Positions 26,276-35,503 are shown, counted from the stretch's first letter. The stretch is 64,000 bases of DNA from Methylocaldum sp002005105 (GCF_051027545.1 NZ_CP194902.1:2294001-2358000), one strand, 5' to 3'. Translations and numbers: made by a program. The notes: generated from the sequence alone by a model not told the origin.

Positions 26276-27418
26276 ATGAGGAATGCGCAAGACACATCCC
26301 GGCAATCGCCGCCTGATTTCGCGGAAGCCAAAAACTCCCGGCAAAAGGCCCGTGCCGCCGGCCTCGATCCGGACCGCTGGTACGCGGTGGAATACGACAG
26401 CGCGGTCAAGAAAGGGGAGGTGAAGGAAGTCGTGTTCTGGAAGAGGTCCATTGCCCTGTTCCGCGGCAAGGACGGCGGGCTCGCGGCCGTTCAGAACCGC
26501 TGTCCGCACCGCCAGCTCAAGCTCACTCACGGCGTTGTGGATGGCTGCCATCTGCGCTGCGCCTATCACGGCTGGACGTTCAACCGGGACGGCTGGCTGA
26601 TCGATTATTCCCATGACAGCTTCGGCAGACCGCTCATCAAGAACCGGTTGCGCACCTACCCGGTAAGCGTCCGCTACGGCCTGATCTGGCTGTTTCCGGG
26701 CGATCCGGCCCTGGCCGGAGAGCGAAAGATCCCCGAAATTCCGGAACTTACCGGAGACCGTCCATGGGCCAATTTTGCCGTGGATTTCATCTGGCGTACC
26801 CACCATTCCATGGTGATCGACAATATCTGCGACTTCGCCCACGCGTTCCTGCATCGGAAATACCGTCCCTTCGTCGACGCCAAGCTCACCCATCACGAAG
26901 CCGACGAGGACCGGGTTTACCTGACCTACGACGCCCACATGGCCGCTGGGCGGTTTTCGGGGATTTTCGTCGATCGTAACCGGGTCAACACCCGGTCCAT
27001 CGAACTGTGCTACGAGTATCCCTACCAATGGACTAACACCGGCGACAGCATCAAGAACTGGTCGTTCCTGCTGCCTATCGACGAACGGACCACTCGCGTG
27101 TTTTTCCTGTTCTATTTCGACAGCGTCAAGATTCCGCTGCTTTCCGTGAAAACGCCGAAGTGGCTGACCCAGATGGTGCTGAACGTCGCCAAACCTCTGG
27201 TGTTCAAGCCCATACTGCTGGAGGACGGAATTGCCCTGGAAGCGGAGCAACAGGGCTATGAGCAGCATTGGGACGCACCTCCCATCGAGCTCAACCCCGT
27301 CGTGCCGATGTTTCAGCAGTTGACGGCGCGGAAGTGGGAGGATTATCTCGCCCGAGCGGCGGTCTCGGCCCGAGGCGGCAAACCGGGCCATCGAGAGATT
27401 CCGATATCCGGCGATTGA
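26276..27418 (+). CDS. sdmA: Rieske oxygenase, sterol C-4 demethylase (SdmA-like)
   Basis: 380 aa. Rieske [2Fe-2S] ligands Cys76, His78, Cys95, His98 (CPHR ... CAYHGW), then a catalytic domain with DNICDFAHAFLH giving mononuclear iron ligands His189 and His193. In Methylococcus, SdmA oxidises sterol C-4 methyl groups and SdmB acts on the product, replacing the eukaryotic ERG25/26/27 route. The call rests on fold plus the sdmB neighbour. Other Rieske oxygenases of hydrophobic substrates remain possible. No squalene epoxidase or lanosterol synthase lies in the window. Confidence 0.8.
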   Translation: MRNAQDTSRQSPPDFAEAKNSRQKARAAGLDPDRWYAVEYDSAVKKGEVKEVVFWKRSIALFRGKDGGLAAVQNRCPHRQLKLTHGVVDGCHLRCAYHGWTFNRDGWLIDYSHDSFGRPLIKNRLRTYPVSVRYGLIWLFPGDPALAGERKIPEIPELTGDRPWANFAVDFIWRTHHSMVIDNICDFAHAFLHRKYRPFVDAKLTHHEADEDRVYLTYDAHMAAGRFSGIFVDRNRVNTRSIELCYEYPYQWTNTGDSIKNWSFLLPIDERTTRVFFLFYFDSVKIPLLSVKTPKWLTQMVLNVAKPLVFKPILLEDGIALEAEQQGYEQHWDAPPIELNPVVPMFQQLTARKWEDYLARAAVSARGGKPGHREIPISGD

Positions 27419-27527
27419 CGCCGAAATCGCGCTTGGGCCTTTGTATGGCCGGTGGCTTCATCGCTCGGTTCTCGTGCAATATTCGGGGAATCTGAGATCG
27501 GTCAGAGCGCGTTCCATAACGGTTCCG

Positions 27528-28064
27528 TTACTCCCAAACTCCGGGGATCATCAGCTTCTGCCAACCGCCCAGAAACATGATCCACACGACCCCCGTAAGC
27601 CAATGAAACAGCATCGGTACCCAAATCGATCCCGATCTCAGGTAGGTGAGGGTGCATACGATGCCGAGCAGTGTCGCCAGCACCAAAAAAACCGGGTCGA
27701 GAAACACCGCTCTTCGTGACACCAAACCATTGACTGGATGGGAGGCCACAAAGGCAACGAGACTGACCGAGGACCAAACGAGTTTTGTTCTCGGAGAAGC
27801 CGCTTCAACCGGATGCGGCAGTAAGACGGCACGATATAAGACTTCCTCTACAAGACTCGGCGTCACGAGCAAAACGACGGGCGTTGAGGCGATTACCCAG
27901 GCGGATGCCTTCATCAACTCCAAACGACAAAATCCCGTCGCCCATCCGATCAGCAGAGCGCACAGCGCGTATACGCCGAATAACCCAAGGCATCCGCGCC
28001 AAGTCCGGCGCTCGGGGAAGGTCTTGAATGCCAGTCTTATGCTTCGCAAACGCACGTTCAACAT
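27528..28064 (-). CDS. CPBP (CAAX-like) intramembrane metalloprotease
   Basis: 178 aa with about five membrane helices. The glutamate motif PSLVEEVLYRAVLLP (EExxxR) and two later His-bearing helices (VAFVASHPVNG and WVPMLFHWLTG) match the ABI/CPBP family of intramembrane proteases. The length is short but all three motifs are there. No bacteriocin or prenylation gene is near, so the target is unknown. Confidence 0.85.
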   Translation of the reverse strand: MLNVRLRSIRLAFKTFPERRTWRGCLGLFGVYALCALLIGWATGFCRLELMKASAWVIASTPVVLLVTPSLVEEVLYRAVLLPHPVEAASPRTKLVWSSVSLVAFVASHPVNGLVSRRAVFLDPVFLVLATLLGIVCTLTYLRSGSIWVPMLFHWLTGVVWIMFLGGWQKLMIPGVWE

Positions 28065-28308
28065 CGCTCTCGGGCCTTATTCCTCGATGATACCCTGTGC
28101 GGGCCTGCTCAGCGGCGACGGGTGCCGCGCTCATCATCGACGCCGTGGCGATCGTGATGCCGATCAGGGGCCATGCTACTATCGCTGCGGTGTTCGGCAA
28201 TACGCCCTTCGGAACATCGGTCTTTATACTCTTGCCGTGCAAATCTGCAGGACTCTGCGTTGAGCAGCCGGTCCTGCTCGACCTCAATTGAAAAGGATGG
28301 GGAATCGC

Positions 28309-28707
28309 ATGAAACGAATGACAGTCTTCGCCCTCTTAGTGTGTGCTCTGACATTTACCGTCGCCAGTTCGGCCGAGGTCGTGCCGTCGACCGCAGGACG
28401 CATACATCATGTCGTGATCGTCTGGCTCAAGGATCATGGGAGTTCAGCGGCGCGCCAGCAGTACATCGACGCGACCAAATCGCTTTCGAAGCTGCCGATG
28501 GTGTCGAGCTACCATGTGGGAGCCGCTCTGCCCGGCAAGCGGGATGTTGTCGACAGCTCGTACGATGTGGCTATCGTGGCCACGTTCGAGAATGCACAGG
28601 CGCTCGACGAATACTCGCGACATCCGGACCACGATAAGGTGATTAACGAAAGAATGAAACCCTTGGTGGACAAGGTCATCGTGTATGATTTCATCGAGGC
28701 CCCATGA
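28309..28707 (+). CDS. Exported Dabb (stress-responsive A/B barrel) protein
   Basis: 132 aa. A signal peptide (MTVFALLVCALTFTVASSA) is followed by a Dabb dimeric alpha/beta-barrel domain: RIHHVVIVWLKDHG, MVSSYHVGAALPGKR, YDVAIVATFENAQALDEYSRHPDHDKV. ATG 28309 has GGGGAA 5 bp upstream; the earlier ATG 28297 is less well placed. Members range from plant stress proteins to small enzymes; here the exported location is unusual. Function unknown. Confidence 0.85.
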   Translation: MKRMTVFALLVCALTFTVASSAEVVPSTAGRIHHVVIVWLKDHGSSAARQQYIDATKSLSKLPMVSSYHVGAALPGKRDVVDSSYDVAIVATFENAQALDEYSRHPDHDKVINERMKPLVDKVIVYDFIEAP

Positions 28708-28935
28708 GGCTTCCTAAGCATTGAGCACGATTCCCGCTCGCGCATGACCGGCTGGCCTGGCGAACGGGCAGCGAGCGTCTTCGAAGAGTTCTTAGTGACG
28801 GGAAGTGCAGGATATCGACTTCGGGTACGGCGGGATCACGGTGTGCAGCCTGAGGATGCCTATCAAGCTGTGCAACCAGACAGGGCTCCGAGGCTGTTGA
28901 TTCTCCATTAAAGATGGAGGCAGGACTCAAGTGCG

Positions 28936-29889
28936 TCAGGGATTCTTGCGATCAGCGCGATCGAGGATGAATCGCGCCGTCATTAAATCCAGATGGCCGC
29001 CGCCGCCGTTTTTGAACAGGGTGATGTCGGCGGGAGACAGTCTGCCGGGATGGATGCCGCGGCATAGCTCGAAGTGATCGGCCAAGATATCCGTCACGGA
29101 TATCACGCCGTTCCGGATGGGGATGCAGAGTTCGCCGATATGGGCGACAGTGGTCTCGCGGGAGTCGACGAATATCTTGGCTCGCCGGATGGCAGTGTCG
29201 TCCGCCTCCCGCATATCCGGAGTGAACGCGCCGACCAAGTCCAGGTGGGTTCCGGGCTTGAGCCATTCGCCCCGGATGAGCGGAGCGGTGGCCATGGTCG
29301 CGCAGGAGACGATATCGGCGTCGCGTACCGCTTGTTCCAGGTCCGTCGTGGGGTGTATCGAAGTCCGTAGGCCAGCCAGGGAATCCGCTAATCTTACCGC
29401 ACGGCGCGGCGTGCGGTTCCAGATCCATACCGACTCGATCGACGGGCGGACGGCCAGATGCGCTTGAATCAGATGAGGCGCCATGGCGCCGGCGCCGACC
29501 ATGAGCAGCCTCTTGGCATCTTCGCGGGCCAGGTGCTTCGCGCCCAGTGCGGAATCGGCGGCCGTTTTCCACAAGGTGAGAGCGGTGCCATCGAGGCACG
29601 CCAAGGGTCGACCGTCCTCGGCGCCGAACAGAACGTAAAGGCCCTGTACCGAGGGGAGTCCACGGGTTTGATTGTCCGGGAAGACCGTCACCAGCTTCGC
29701 TCCGACGCCGAGTTTGCTTTGCCAGGCGGCCCGTACGAGAAAGTGCTGCGTTTGCCCGTCCGTATGCGATCGGCTCAGCAGCAGATCGTCCATCGCATCG
29801 ATCTCGCTGCCGTGGGCCGCTTCAAGCCAGGCCACTAGAGACGGATAATCGAGCCGGTCGTTTATTTGTTCGGCGCCGATCCATTTCAT
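28936..29889 (-). CDS. Ornithine cyclodeaminase / mu-crystallin family protein
   Basis: 317 aa, normal length. The NAD(P)-binding core has LMVGAGAMAPHLIQAH, VWIWNRTPRRA and ADIVSCATMATAPL, and LKPGTHLDLVGAFTPDMREAD is the conserved substrate-site block. The Lys (KLVTVFPDN) and Asp of the active site are present. Family members are ornithine cyclodeaminases, delta1-pyrroline-2-carboxylate reductases or ketimine reductases; the sequence alone does not decide between them. It is a single gene. Confidence 0.87.
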   Translation of the reverse strand: MKWIGAEQINDRLDYPSLVAWLEAAHGSEIDAMDDLLLSRSHTDGQTQHFLVRAAWQSKLGVGAKLVTVFPDNQTRGLPSVQGLYVLFGAEDGRPLACLDGTALTLWKTAADSALGAKHLAREDAKRLLMVGAGAMAPHLIQAHLAVRPSIESVWIWNRTPRRAVRLADSLAGLRTSIHPTTDLEQAVRDADIVSCATMATAPLIRGEWLKPGTHLDLVGAFTPDMREADDTAIRRAKIFVDSRETTVAHIGELCIPIRNGVISVTDILADHFELCRGIHPGRLSPADITLFKNGGGGHLDLMTARFILDRADRKNP

Positions 29890-30035
29890 CCAGGCTCTCC
29901 GAAGAATGTTCCTGTAGCGAAGCCTACCACGAATCGCCTGACTTGAAATTCAGTATGATCCCGCCGGGAACGCTATCCGGCGGTTCAGCTGTCTTATCGA
30001 CGTATTGATGAGGTTTTGGTTTTCGGAGCCGGGCT

Positions 30036-30557
30036 ATGTCTACCATCGTCTCTCACGCGGCGGTTCCGATCGCGCTGAGCGCCTGTTTTCCGGATGGCAT
30101 TCTATCGCCTGAGGTTGTGCTATTGGGTGTCGCCTGCTCGATGATTCCGGATCTGGATGCAGTCGGTTTTGCGTTCGGGGTGCGCTACGGTGATCCGTGG
30201 GGACACCGCGGCATGACTCACTCCATCTCCTTCGCACTATGCCTCGGAGCGTTATCGATGGCCGTTCTGCCCGGTGAACACAAATCTTGGCCGGTTTTCG
30301 TATTCCTGTTTCTTTCGAGCTTATCCCATCCCGTCATCGACGCCCTCACCGACGGCGGTCTGGGCGTTGCGCTTTTCGCGCCGTTCTCGAACAAACGTTA
30401 CTTCTTCGCCTGGCGACCGCTCGCCGTGCCGCCCATAGGAATCTACGCCTTCTTTTCGGCCCGGGGATGGCTTGTGCTTAAAAGCGAGATGCGCTGGATT
30501 TGGCTGCCCTCGGCCTTGTTATTCGGTGTGGCGCGGGTCGTTAAAGCGCTCTTGTGA
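30036..30557 (+). CDS. YdjM-type membrane-bound metal-dependent hydrolase
   Basis: 173 aa, about four membrane helices. The PF04307 pattern is clear: SHAAVPIAL at the start, CSMIPDLDAVGF, WGHRGMTHSISFA and SHPVIDALTDGG, giving His and Asp metal ligands at the membrane face. In E. coli the homologue is LexA-regulated; no LexA box is seen here. Its 3' end lies close to the convergent amidotransferase gene. Confidence 0.88.
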   Translation: MSTIVSHAAVPIALSACFPDGILSPEVVLLGVACSMIPDLDAVGFAFGVRYGDPWGHRGMTHSISFALCLGALSMAVLPGEHKSWPVFVFLFLSSLSHPVIDALTDGGLGVALFAPFSNKRYFFAWRPLAVPPIGIYAFFSARGWLVLKSEMRWIWLPSALLFGVARVVKALL

Positions 30558-30568
30558 TCGTTTTGCCT

Positions 30569-31345
30569 TTAGGCGACATTTAACGGCTCCCCGTCGTGAA
30601 ATAGAACCAGCTGGCCGCGGCGCAGTTTGGTCCAGATTTCGTTGTCGGTAAGCGGGAGAGTGGCGATGACAGTCACTTTGTCGTACGGTGTCGTGAGTTC
30701 GCTGAAGTCTACCGTGATGTCCTGATCGACCAGGTGGGCGCAGCCGAACGGCGCTTTGCGCGTGATGAAGTGCAGATTCGTGGAACAGTGCGCGAAGAGG
30801 GAATCGCCGTCGGAAAGAAGATAATTGAAATCGCCGTGTTCCGCGATCTCGGCAGTGATACGCTCGACCACGCCATAGACCTGTTCTCGGCTCGGGGAAC
30901 CATGTGGGAACGCCCGACGCAACGCATTCAACAGATAGCAGAAGGCTCTTTCGCTGTCGGTATCGCCGACCGGCTGAAAGACGTCATCGGGGCGCGGCGG
31001 ATCGAAATGTTCCAAGGTGCCGTTATGGGCGAAGATCCAGTAACGGCCCCACAGTTCTCTTCGGAAAGGATGGCTGTTCTCAAGGGCAATTCGGCCTTTG
31101 GTGGCCTTCCGAATATGGGCGATGACGTTGGTCGAATGGATCGGGTAATGGCGCACCAGATCGGCTATCGGCGATTCGACTGTCGCTTTGGAGTCGACGA
31201 ATAAGTGGCAACCGCGGCCTTCGAAAAAGGCGATGCCCCAGCCGTCGCGGTGGTGATCGGTCAATCCGCCGCGTACGTGAAATCCCTCGAACGAGAAACA
31301 GATGTCGGTCGGAACATTGCAGTTCATTCCCAAGAGCTGGCACAT
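30569..31345 (-). CDS. Class II glutamine amidotransferase, YafJ-like
   Basis: 258 aa. The chain starts MCQLLGMN, so Cys2 would be the N-terminal nucleophile after Met removal. It also carries LTDHHRDGWGIAFFEGRG, IAHIRKATKGRI and FAHNGTLEHF, the glutaminase fingerprints. There is no second synthase domain, as in E. coli YafJ. The amide acceptor is unknown. Single gene, convergent with the YdjM-like gene. Confidence 0.92.
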   Translation of the reverse strand: MCQLLGMNCNVPTDICFSFEGFHVRGGLTDHHRDGWGIAFFEGRGCHLFVDSKATVESPIADLVRHYPIHSTNVIAHIRKATKGRIALENSHPFRRELWGRYWIFAHNGTLEHFDPPRPDDVFQPVGDTDSERAFCYLLNALRRAFPHGSPSREQVYGVVERITAEIAEHGDFNYLLSDGDSLFAHCSTNLHFITRKAPFGCAHLVDQDITVDFSELTTPYDKVTVIATLPLTDNEIWTKLRRGQLVLFHDGEPLNVA

Positions 31346-31469
31346 GGTGGATACCTACGCGATAGTGATCGACGGGCTCGGGTTTTAGTATGCCAGAACG
31401 GCAGCAAGCAGGCGGCAAGGGGGGGCGTCTTGTAGCCCAACTGGATTCCGGTATTAGGCTGCCGTGAGT

Positions 31470-32756
31470 TCAAGCATCTACCAAATCCTTCAAAGAAAGC
31501 CCCTCGGTGGCTTGTGCGCCGCACGTGTGCAGTCTTTCCAATAGATGATCCACGGCGGGGACCGAGAGAGTGTTCTTGTCGATGGACGACGTTTCAGCCG
31601 GCGACGTTCGTATCGCTTCCAGAATTTCGGATACCGTGATGGCCGACAAATCACGGGCGGGAACAAATCCTTGATCGCCTTCGACCGCGACCAGAATCAA
31701 ATTCCGTGTTTTCAGCGCGTCCAAGATTTTCTCGATCATGAGATCAGGGAGACCGAGGTGCTGGCTTAGGGCGTCGGTCGTCCACGGCTTTTTTCCCTGA
31801 TGAAAGTGTTCCGCGATCAGGTACATGATCAAGAAACCGAGGCGTTCGAAGAGCTGATAGCTGAGTTTGACGTCGCGCTCGGCCAGATGGATGTAGCGCG
31901 GATGCTGGTGATAAACCGAAATCTGAGCGCCGATCAATAGAATGAGCCAGCTTACGTAGATCCAGATCATGAATACGATGAGGATCGCGAAGCCGGAGTA
32001 AATGGCGGCGTACCGGGCTGAGCTGGCGACGAATTCGGCAAACAGCCAGCCCGCTCCGCGCCAGCCGATGCCGGCCACGATGCCTCCGACCAGAGCCGAA
32101 CGAAAGTTCACGTGGGTGTTCGGAAGAAATCGATAAGCAAAGGTAAAGGCACCGATGATGAGGAGGTACGGAAGAATCAGTCCCAACAGGTAATACAAGG
32201 TTCCGAAAGGTTCCTGACTGATGATTATCTGCGCGATTTCGGTGCTGGCCATGGATGCTATGAGTCCGAGAGCGGAGAAAACCAGCACCGGCCCCACGAG
32301 AAGAACGCTGAGATAATCGCTGAACCGTCTGTGAAAGCTGCGCGATTTCTTGGCCCTCCACACATAGTTGAAAGCCTCCTCGATTTTTTGCAGCAGAGAG
32401 AGAACCGTGTAGAACAGCATGGCGAAACCGACGAAACCCAATACGCCGACCCTAATGTTGCTGACGAATCCAATGATGCGGTTAACGATTTCCCTCCCTT
32501 GCTGGCCCAACGGCGCCACCAGTTCCAGCAGGAGCGGCTCCATTTGGTTGTGTACGCCGAACGCGGCGAGTACCGAAAAGCTGACCGCCAGGAGCGGGGT
32601 CAACGACAGCAGGGTCGTATAGACCAGACTCATGGCGCGGTAGTCCAGGCCGCCTTCCTGTATGTCTCTGATCAGCCTCTTGATCAAAGCTTTTACGTAG
32701 GCGAACCGGTTCCGTAGCGAAGACTGGTCAATCGATACCCAAGGCCAGCTTTTCAT
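31470..32756 (-). CDS. YihY/BrkB family membrane protein with C-terminal winged-helix extension, copy 2
   Basis: 428 aa. The same layout as the gene at 14757-16121, with long shared blocks such as GLDYRA-SL-YTTLL, VGVLGFVG and SDYLSV-L-GPVL-FSA-GL. The extension again reads like a winged helix (TTDALSQHLGLPDLMIEKILDAL) and ends with KDLVDA. ATG 32756 (MKSWPW) is chosen; the 22 residues encoded upstream look unrelated. The duplication suggests that the two copies answer different signals through their cytoplasmic domains. Confidence 0.88.
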   Translation of the reverse strand: MKSWPWVSIDQSSLRNRFAYVKALIKRLIRDIQEGGLDYRAMSLVYTTLLSLTPLLAVSFSVLAAFGVHNQMEPLLLELVAPLGQQGREIVNRIIGFVSNIRVGVLGFVGFAMLFYTVLSLLQKIEEAFNYVWRAKKSRSFHRRFSDYLSVLLVGPVLVFSALGLIASMASTEIAQIIISQEPFGTLYYLLGLILPYLLIIGAFTFAYRFLPNTHVNFRSALVGGIVAGIGWRGAGWLFAEFVASSARYAAIYSGFAILIVFMIWIYVSWLILLIGAQISVYHQHPRYIHLAERDVKLSYQLFERLGFLIMYLIAEHFHQGKKPWTTDALSQHLGLPDLMIEKILDALKTRNLILVAVEGDQGFVPARDLSAITVSEILEAIRTSPAETSSIDKNTLSVPAVDHLLERLHTCGAQATEGLSLKDLVDA

Positions 32757-32991
32757 GACGTTTGATCCAGGAGGCTGTTTGCTGCAAAGGGCATTGATAA
32801 TGATTTTTGGACAGAGCGGCAACAGGAATGTGCGCGGACGCCGAATCCCGGATTCAGCCCGGCAGGGTCGTGACGAAGGTATCGCAAGCGCCGCGTCCTA
32901 TGTGGGGCAGGGAAGGAGGCCACCTTTTTCCGCGTCGTTGAAGTCCCGTGGACGGGCCGCTCCGACGACCGTGAAACCCAGGCCTGAAAAG

Positions 32992-33588
32992 CTACTGAGA
33001 TGAATCGGTGGAGCGCGCGAGCAACTTGCCCAGGATCTCGAAATCCTCCTGGAGGGTGGCGGCGATCCAATCGAAACGCAAGGCGGCGGCAGGATGATAA
33101 GTTACGAAATAGCTTCGTCCGTTGCGCGGCTGCGTGGTTCCATGCAAGTCGGAAACGGTCGCGGTATCGCCCAGCATCTGACGTGCGGCGACTTGGCCAA
33201 GCAGCACGATGACCTTGGGCGAGATCAGCTCGAGTTGACGCTCCAGCCACAAATTCGTGCAGGTTTTCAGCTCGTCGCGCCGGGGCGTGCGGTTGTTCGG
33301 CGGACGGCATTTGACGCAGTTGGTAATGAACAGCCTGTCGCGGGCGATGCCCTGACCTCGAAGGAGCGTGTCGAGATACCGGCCTGCGGGGCCGACAAAC
33401 GGCCGGCCAGCCGCATCCTCTTTGCCGCCCGGGCCTTCGCCCAACACCATGATTTCGGCATTTACCGGTCCTTCGCCAGGGACTGCGTGTCGGCGGCTCT
33501 CGTGAAGCCGACATGCGACACACAGGCGAATGCCGCCGGCAAGATTTTCGAGTTGTTCGGACGAGTCTCTCAAGTCCTCTATGGCCAT
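32992..33588 (-). CDS. Family 4 uracil-DNA glycosylase, iron-sulfur type
   Basis: 198 aa. Removes uracil from DNA. The 4Fe-4S cysteines are Cys23 and Cys26 (LCVAC) plus Cys94 and Cys110 with the family spacing of 16. Motif 1 is GEGPGGKEDAAGRPF and the C-terminal motif is HPAAALR. ATG 33588 (MAIEDL) is chosen over an upstream GTG-type frame. This is the SPO1-polymerase-like class more usual in thermophiles, fitting a moderately thermophilic methanotroph, though it occurs in mesophiles too. Confidence 0.93.
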   Translation of the reverse strand: MAIEDLRDSSEQLENLAGGIRLCVACRLHESRRHAVPGEGPVNAEIMVLGEGPGGKEDAAGRPFVGPAGRYLDTLLRGQGIARDRLFITNCVKCRPPNNRTPRRDELKTCTNLWLERQLELISPKVIVLLGQVAARQMLGDTATVSDLHGTTQPRNGRSYFVTYHPAAALRFDWIAATLQEDFEILGKLLARSTDSSQ

Positions 33589-33931
33589 ATACGCTGAATC
33601 CACGATCCACGGATCTCTACTTCGCAGACACGGCCCCAACGCATTAAGTTCAGCATCCAGCCAATTTGCCTCCCGGTTCGGAGGGAAATGGTGCCTGAAC
33701 GTACTGGGGGTATAGAGAACATCGGCTTTCAGTCTGTGGTCTACCGGATGAGTTTGATCCGCAAATTTGTTAATCTGAGATTTGCTAGCTCAGCGCGGAT
33801 CAACTCGGTTCCGTTTCGCGCATAGACCAGGAATGGTCGGCTACCTCGCAAACCGCGGATCTCTCCAATAGGCGAGCTTCCAAGGAGTTGGCTTGCGAGG
33901 TGTGATTTCAATCAGGACGACGAGGTGGCAC

Positions 33932-34663
33932 ATGGCTAATTTAGGAAAGGGCAGCATTTCTCCTATCGCGCGGCATCCCGCGGCTCGGGTGTTTGAGGAG
34001 GACACCGGCGATGCATTGGCAGGCCTTGACATGGCGGGTTTGGAAACGGTTTTTCGAGGAGGCAAGCGAAAATCGTTCGCCGCCAAACAAATCATCTTCA
34101 GAGAAGGCGATCCGGCCGATACCGTGCTGGCGATTGTGCAGGGCTTAGTGAAGCTTATCAGCTATTCGCCCGACGGGAGGGCCCGTATCGTTCGGCTTCA
34201 TGCCAAATGTGCATTTCTCGGTCTCGGGGGATTGATCGAACCGACGTATCAGCATACGGCGGTGGCGGTCGATCAGGTGGAAGTGATTTGTGCGCCGTTG
34301 CGAACGATTGCCCAGCTCAAGAAAGATAATCCTTATTTGTATTGTCGGCTCATCGAGTGCTGGTACCAGCATCTGAAGAGTGCCGACATCTGGATTACCG
34401 ACTTTTCCACCGGATCGATAAAGGCGCGCGTCGCCCGGTTGGTGAACTTCCTGGCGGCCATTCAAAACGATACTTCGACATCGACTGCGGTAACTCTGCT
34501 GACCTGCGAGGAAATGGCTGCGATTCTCGGCGTTACGGTTGAAAGCGTCAGCCGAGTTCTGGCGGAATTCAAGCGCTCACGCATGCTTCGCGCCATAAAA
34601 TGCAAGCCGGCGAAGAGATACGAAACTAACATCCCCGCTCTCAAGCATGTAGCGCAAATCTGA
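33932..34663 (+). CDS. Crp/Fnr family transcription regulator
   Basis: 243 aa. An N-terminal cyclic-nucleotide-binding-like beta-roll (FAAKQIIFREGDPADTVLAIVQGLVKL) is followed by a C-terminal helix-turn-helix with LTCEEMAAILGVTVESVSRVLAEFKR as the recognition helix. The N-terminus lacks the cysteine cluster of FNR, so it should not be an iron-sulfur oxygen sensor; the cAMP-pocket Arg is not clear either. GAGGTGG stands 3 bp before ATG 33932. The effector is unknown. It ends at a strong convergent terminator. Confidence 0.88.
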   Translation: MANLGKGSISPIARHPAARVFEEDTGDALAGLDMAGLETVFRGGKRKSFAAKQIIFREGDPADTVLAIVQGLVKLISYSPDGRARIVRLHAKCAFLGLGGLIEPTYQHTAVAVDQVEVICAPLRTIAQLKKDNPYLYCRLIECWYQHLKSADIWITDFSTGSIKARVARLVNFLAAIQNDTSTSTAVTLLTCEEMAAILGVTVESVSRVLAEFKRSRMLRAIKCKPAKRYETNIPALKHVAQI

Positions 34664-34681
34664 GTGCTTGGCAGTCTGAAT

Positions 34682-34717
34682 AATCCGCCTGCCGCAGACA
34701 GTGTCGGCGGGCGGATT
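34682..34717. terminator. Bidirectional hairpin between regulator and YqjE-like gene
   Basis: AATCCGCCTGCCG pairs with CGGCGGGCGGATT (one mismatch) around a 10-nt loop in the 57-bp convergent gap. No long U-run follows, but the place and strength fit a shared terminator. Confidence 0.6.
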
Positions 34718-34720
34718 GGT

Positions 34721-35206
34721 TCAGTCTCTCGTAATACTACGAAATAAGCGTTGCCTTAGATGCGGGCTGGCGCCAAGAACCAGCCCCGCAACCAAGGCCG
34801 CGATCGCGATATCGCTGGTTCGAATATTGGCTGCACCGAGCGCATCAGTTACGGTAGCGCGCAGTGTGTCGGGAATGGCGGAGGGAGGCTGGGGCGCGGC
34901 CGCAAGGGAGGCTCTCGACGACGACGGCGGCAACGGCGCCGCTCTGCCCTGTTTGGTAAAAGATCGCGCAATAACCCATAACGCGATGAAAGCGATCACA
35001 ATCATGGCGACGCCGACGATTACTCCGGCGACCCAAGGCTCCAGCATCGCCTCCAGCGATAAATAGACGCCAAGCAACGCGAAAACCAAGCCGCCGAATG
35101 CGGCCAATGTGGCGAAAATTGCCAGGGAGAGCAGTACCGCCGATCGGCTCAGCCCCTGCCAAAGCTTTGCTTTTTCCGCAGCGACGATGTCTGTGAATGA
35201 TCGCAT
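34721..35206 (-). CDS. YqjE-like (holin superfamily) membrane protein
   Basis: 161 aa. Two long hydrophobic helices (LLSLAIFATLAAFGGLVFALLGVYLSL and AGVIVGVAMIVIAFIALWVIA) and a C-terminal third one match the phage-holin-like PF07332 family, whose E. coli member is YqjE. It is not a sign of phage. ATG 35206 is chosen; GTG 35209 is possible. It lies 18 bp after the DUF883 gene, the same order as yqjD-yqjE, so the two probably work together at the inner membrane. Confidence 0.82.
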   Translation of the reverse strand: MRSFTDIVAAEKAKLWQGLSRSAVLLSLAIFATLAAFGGLVFALLGVYLSLEAMLEPWVAGVIVGVAMIVIAFIALWVIARSFTKQGRAAPLPPSSSRASLAAAPQPPSAIPDTLRATVTDALGAANIRTSDIAIAALVAGLVLGASPHLRQRLFRSITRD

Positions 35207-35224
35207 CACGGCAGCGGCCCGCCG

Positions 35225-35503
35225 TTAGCGACGGGTACCAAGCAACGTGCCGATTGCGAAGCCTGTGCCGAAGGCCACTAAGAGACTGGCCAAGGGGCGT
35301 GACTCTACATATTGCTCTACGCTTTCCTGGGCCGCCATCGCGTGGCCGCGAGCGCGTTCACCGACCTCCCGAGCTCTTGCGTAAGCGGTTCGTCCTTGCT
35401 CGACGCCCAAATCCTTCATCGCAGCCATCAAGTTGCCCATGTCGGCTTTGAGGGTGGCCAAGTCTTGCTTCAGATCTTTGGTGATGTCTTCCGTTGTTGC
35501 CAT
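35225..35503 (-). CDS. DUF883 (YqjD/ElaB) family membrane-anchored protein
   Basis: 92 aa. A charged helical region (TTEDITKDLKQDLATLKADMGNLMAAM) leads to one C-terminal membrane helix with glycine zipper (LASLLVAFGTGFAIGTLLGTRR). This is the YqjD/ElaB/YgaM type; in E. coli these bind ribosomes at the membrane in stationary phase. GGAGG 6 bp before the ATG is a good ribosome site. First gene of the pair with the YqjE-like gene. Confidence 0.9.
   Translation of the reverse strand: MATTEDITKDLKQDLATLKADMGNLMAAMKDLGVEQGRTAYARAREVGERARGHAMAAQESVEQYVESRPLASLLVAFGTGFAIGTLLGTRR

Noticed and set aside
26216..27391. 391-codon minus-strand frame
   Set aside because: Exact shadow of the Rieske oxygenase gene, which carries complete iron ligand motifs.
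34721..35206. Prophage signal from a holin-like protein
   Set aside because: It is the YqjE branch beside a YqjD-like gene; no phage structural, lysis or integrase genes are near.
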